A program made the position numbers and the translations under genes. The notes under the pieces are model-generated. The model searched no databases and had not been told where the DNA came from. It saw only the letters and a program-made list of their open reading frames with translations. Of a stretch of DNA of 64,000 nt, positions 62,331-64,000 are shown in pieces; position 1 is the first letter of the stretch; every line of letters starts with the position of its first letter. The stretch spans positions 93,331,319-93,395,318 of the forward strand of contig CP136066.1 of the NCBI GenBank assembly GCA_032622095.1, given 5' to 3'. The DNA is from Siphonodentalium dalli. Taxonomy: Eukaryota; Mollusca; Scaphopoda; Gadilida; Siphonodentaliidae.

Positions 62331-63981
62331 CCGTATTCTCGCGGGTATAAGCCCACTTTCGGGCATAAGACCACCCCAGTATTTTCACTAGAAGTAAGTT
62401 TCCGGTGTATAAGACCACCCCCTCCCTGGCCCTAACCATAACCCCTCCAAAACGTGTTTATATACCAGTATTTGAGAAAAATTACTCCCCAACACCTGTC
62501 AAAAATGTCAACGAATTTCAAATTTTCGCGAAGTTCAAAGGTCACAGTTCCGGTAGCTATGACATATTATAATTTCCGGATGTCTTATTCGATACCGGGG
62601 ACCGGAACGAAGTGCGATCGCGGGGCGGCCGGGGAATAATTAACTATTATTCTAATAATATATAAATAAAGATGATTTATGTTACACTGTACGCGTCTTG
62701 TTTCTTGTGTTCAATTAATAACTGGCCGGTAGGCCTATATTATTGACGTTCACCGATGGTGACAGGTGTCGTACTGAGTGTATGGAAAAGATGAATACAA
62801 GAAACTATATTCAAGGTTAGATTACTTTTGAAATTTGAAAACAATAAAGAAGATTTATGTTACACTGTGTCTTGTTTCTTGTGTTCAATTAATAACTGGC
62901 CGGTAGGTCTGTTTTACTGACGTTCAATCACGGAAAAGATCAATGGAAAGAAACTAATGAAGGTAATTAAGACTGTGTCCTGTGTAATTTTGTGCTGACA
63001 ATGTGATCGGTATAAATACTGAGAAACTAACCCAAGATCTTTGTTTACAATGCCTCTACAACGTAAATCTTACACAATTACTGTGAAAGTGACTGTGATC
63101 GAGTGGTTTCGCGACATCGGCAGGAATTTCTCCAAAACCGAACGTGAATGGGGAATTTCGCAGAAGCAGATTCGATCTTGGGAGCGCGATTATGATAAAC
63201 TCAAACCCCTATCCAAGGGTAAAACGGCCCAAATTAAGAAACAACCCGCCATTAAAATTTGTTTTAATTGTTCCCCTAATTAATTATTCAATGTCATAAA
63301 TTTACCATGAGTAAGGCCTACCATAAATCAATATAACACCTTTCATGCATTGATGTATACAATGTAAGTTATGTAACCGCATAAGCTGTATTGTTTTCTC
63401 ATTCTGAATAGCGATTGGATTTCTCAGTTAAATTTAACGCCCACTTTCCATTGATTGACATATGAAGCACAACATTCTTGTTTTAATGTCAACAGAAACC
63501 ATATATTTTACGGAATGCAGGACTCCGTTTACGAAACGATTATCGGAATATAAATCCCCATTGTAATTCCCAAATAATTTATCTAGACAAAGATTTACAT
63601 ACGTTTCTAGGCCTATATATATTCTTATACTGTGTTATGTATCACATGTGTTATTTTTGTCTGTTCGTTTCTGTGCATATTTTCTGTGTAAGATTTCCAA
63701 TTCAACGTTAATTCTGTATCGACCACGTGCGAAACCGAAACTAAATGTGGGGAAAACCCAGCTTTCTGGTAAAGTTACGTATACCTCGAAATGCAGAAAT
63801 GAGATATGTTCGATATACTTACGCTAAATATACTTACTCATCCATCGTTCAACGCCATATTTTCGTGAGTCCAGGTGATGACATCCGAAATACTAACTTT
63901 TTTCCGGGGTATAAGTCCACCCATGCCTTTTCAAGCTATTTATTCCCTAGGCCCCCTGGTCTTATACCCGCGAGAATACGG
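62331..63981. mobile_element. pogo/Tigger-like DNA transposon, internally deleted
   Basis: Inverted termini CCGTATTCTCGCGGGTATAA / TTATACCCGCGAGAATACGG; subterminal ATAAGACCACCCC motifs. An 80-bp block with TTATGTTACACTGT and AACTGGCCGGTAGG occurs twice (62671 and 62850). One short ORF encodes only a DNA-binding-like N-terminus. Inserted in a family B hairpin. Confidence 0.75.
63041..63283 (+). CDS. truncated pogo/CENP-B-type helix-turn-helix ORF of the transposon
   Basis: Eighty codons. Basic start (PLQRKSYTITVKVTVIEWFR), then a helix-turn-helix-like stretch GRNFSKTEREWGISQKQIRS and WERDYDKL. This fits the N-terminal DNA-binding domain of pogo/Tigger transposases, which are normally about 500 residues with a DDE catalytic domain. 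The frame stops at TAA after CFNCSPN and no DDE region follows, so it cannot encode an active transposase. It could be read as a free DNA-binding peptide, or be a relic. A second ATG three codons in may be the true start. Confidence 0.55.
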   Translation: MFTMPLQRKSYTITVKVTVIEWFRDIGRNFSKTEREWGISQKQIRSWERDYDKLKPLSKGKTAQIKKQPAIKICFNCSPN

Positions 63982-64000
63982 TAAGAGAATGCACTGGCAC
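63982..64000. repeat. family B element, 3' continuation
   Basis: TAAGAGAATGCACTGGCAC matches the right arm of the second hairpin; truncated by the window end. Confidence 0.75.

Noticed and set aside
60658-64000. Further MAN2A exons after exon 17
   Set aside because: No segment with splice sites in phase 1 and the expected family motifs was found; the remaining exons are presumably downstream.

Overview
This window is eukaryotic genomic DNA: AT-rich, intron-rich and crowded with repeats. It carries most of one protein-coding gene on the + strand, a Golgi alpha-mannosidase II (MAN2A class, glycoside hydrolase family 38). Seventeen constitutive coding exons were placed by joining reading frame, splice sites and family motifs, plus one candidate alternative exon. 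They run from the start codon at 11854 to a donor at 60658 and give 880 codons. The family is usually about 1,100 residues, so the last 200-300 residues, stop codon and 3' UTR lie beyond the window. The N-terminus shows the type II Golgi enzyme layout: short cytoplasmic tail, one signal-anchor helix, charged stem, then the catalytic domain. Zn-binding and catalytic residues are intact. No second host gene was found on either strand.

The organism is most likely a lophotrochozoan, probably a mollusc. The grounds are the style of the dispersed repeats: a repeat opening AGCTCACCTGAGACGAAG, repeats with GTCC-rich stretches followed by CAGAGTTATGGCCCTT-like text, frequent ACATGTA, and many small hairpin elements. 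This is inference from repeat style; no species call is made.

Layout: 1-11853 is upstream of the start codon and holds only repeats. 11854-38434 holds exons 1-12, with introns of 0.5-5.9 kb. 38435-56448 is a single 18-kb intron built from duplicated and nested repeats. 56449-60657 holds exons 13-17. 60658-64000 is intron with hairpin elements and a 1.65-kb pogo-like transposon.

The repeat landscape is dominated by palindromic, non-autonomous DNA elements. Family A is about 210 bp, nearly perfectly palindromic and flanked by TA (15 copies). Family B has two consecutive hairpins in a dumbbell and is flanked by TTAA (12 copies). Families C and K are also TTAA-flanked, and with B they share the terminus TTAACCCTTT, suggesting one piggyBac-type mobilising enzyme. 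Family D has long terminal inverted repeats; its one full-length copy is flanked by a 9-bp direct repeat (17 copies or fragments). Several elements are nested in one another and give an insertion order.

The most unusual features are in the mannosidase gene itself. The 3' end of exon 9 with its splice donor is tandemly repeated with a 68-bp period, giving eight identical donors in a row. The acceptor of exon 17 has a decayed tandem copy 69 bp upstream. A second exon (35098-35239) downstream of exon 11 has the same phases as exon 11, so it could be mutually exclusive, a cassette, or a poison exon. The acceptor of exon 3 sits within about 15 bp of the end of a dispersed repeat whose other copy ends in a similar acceptor-like sequence.
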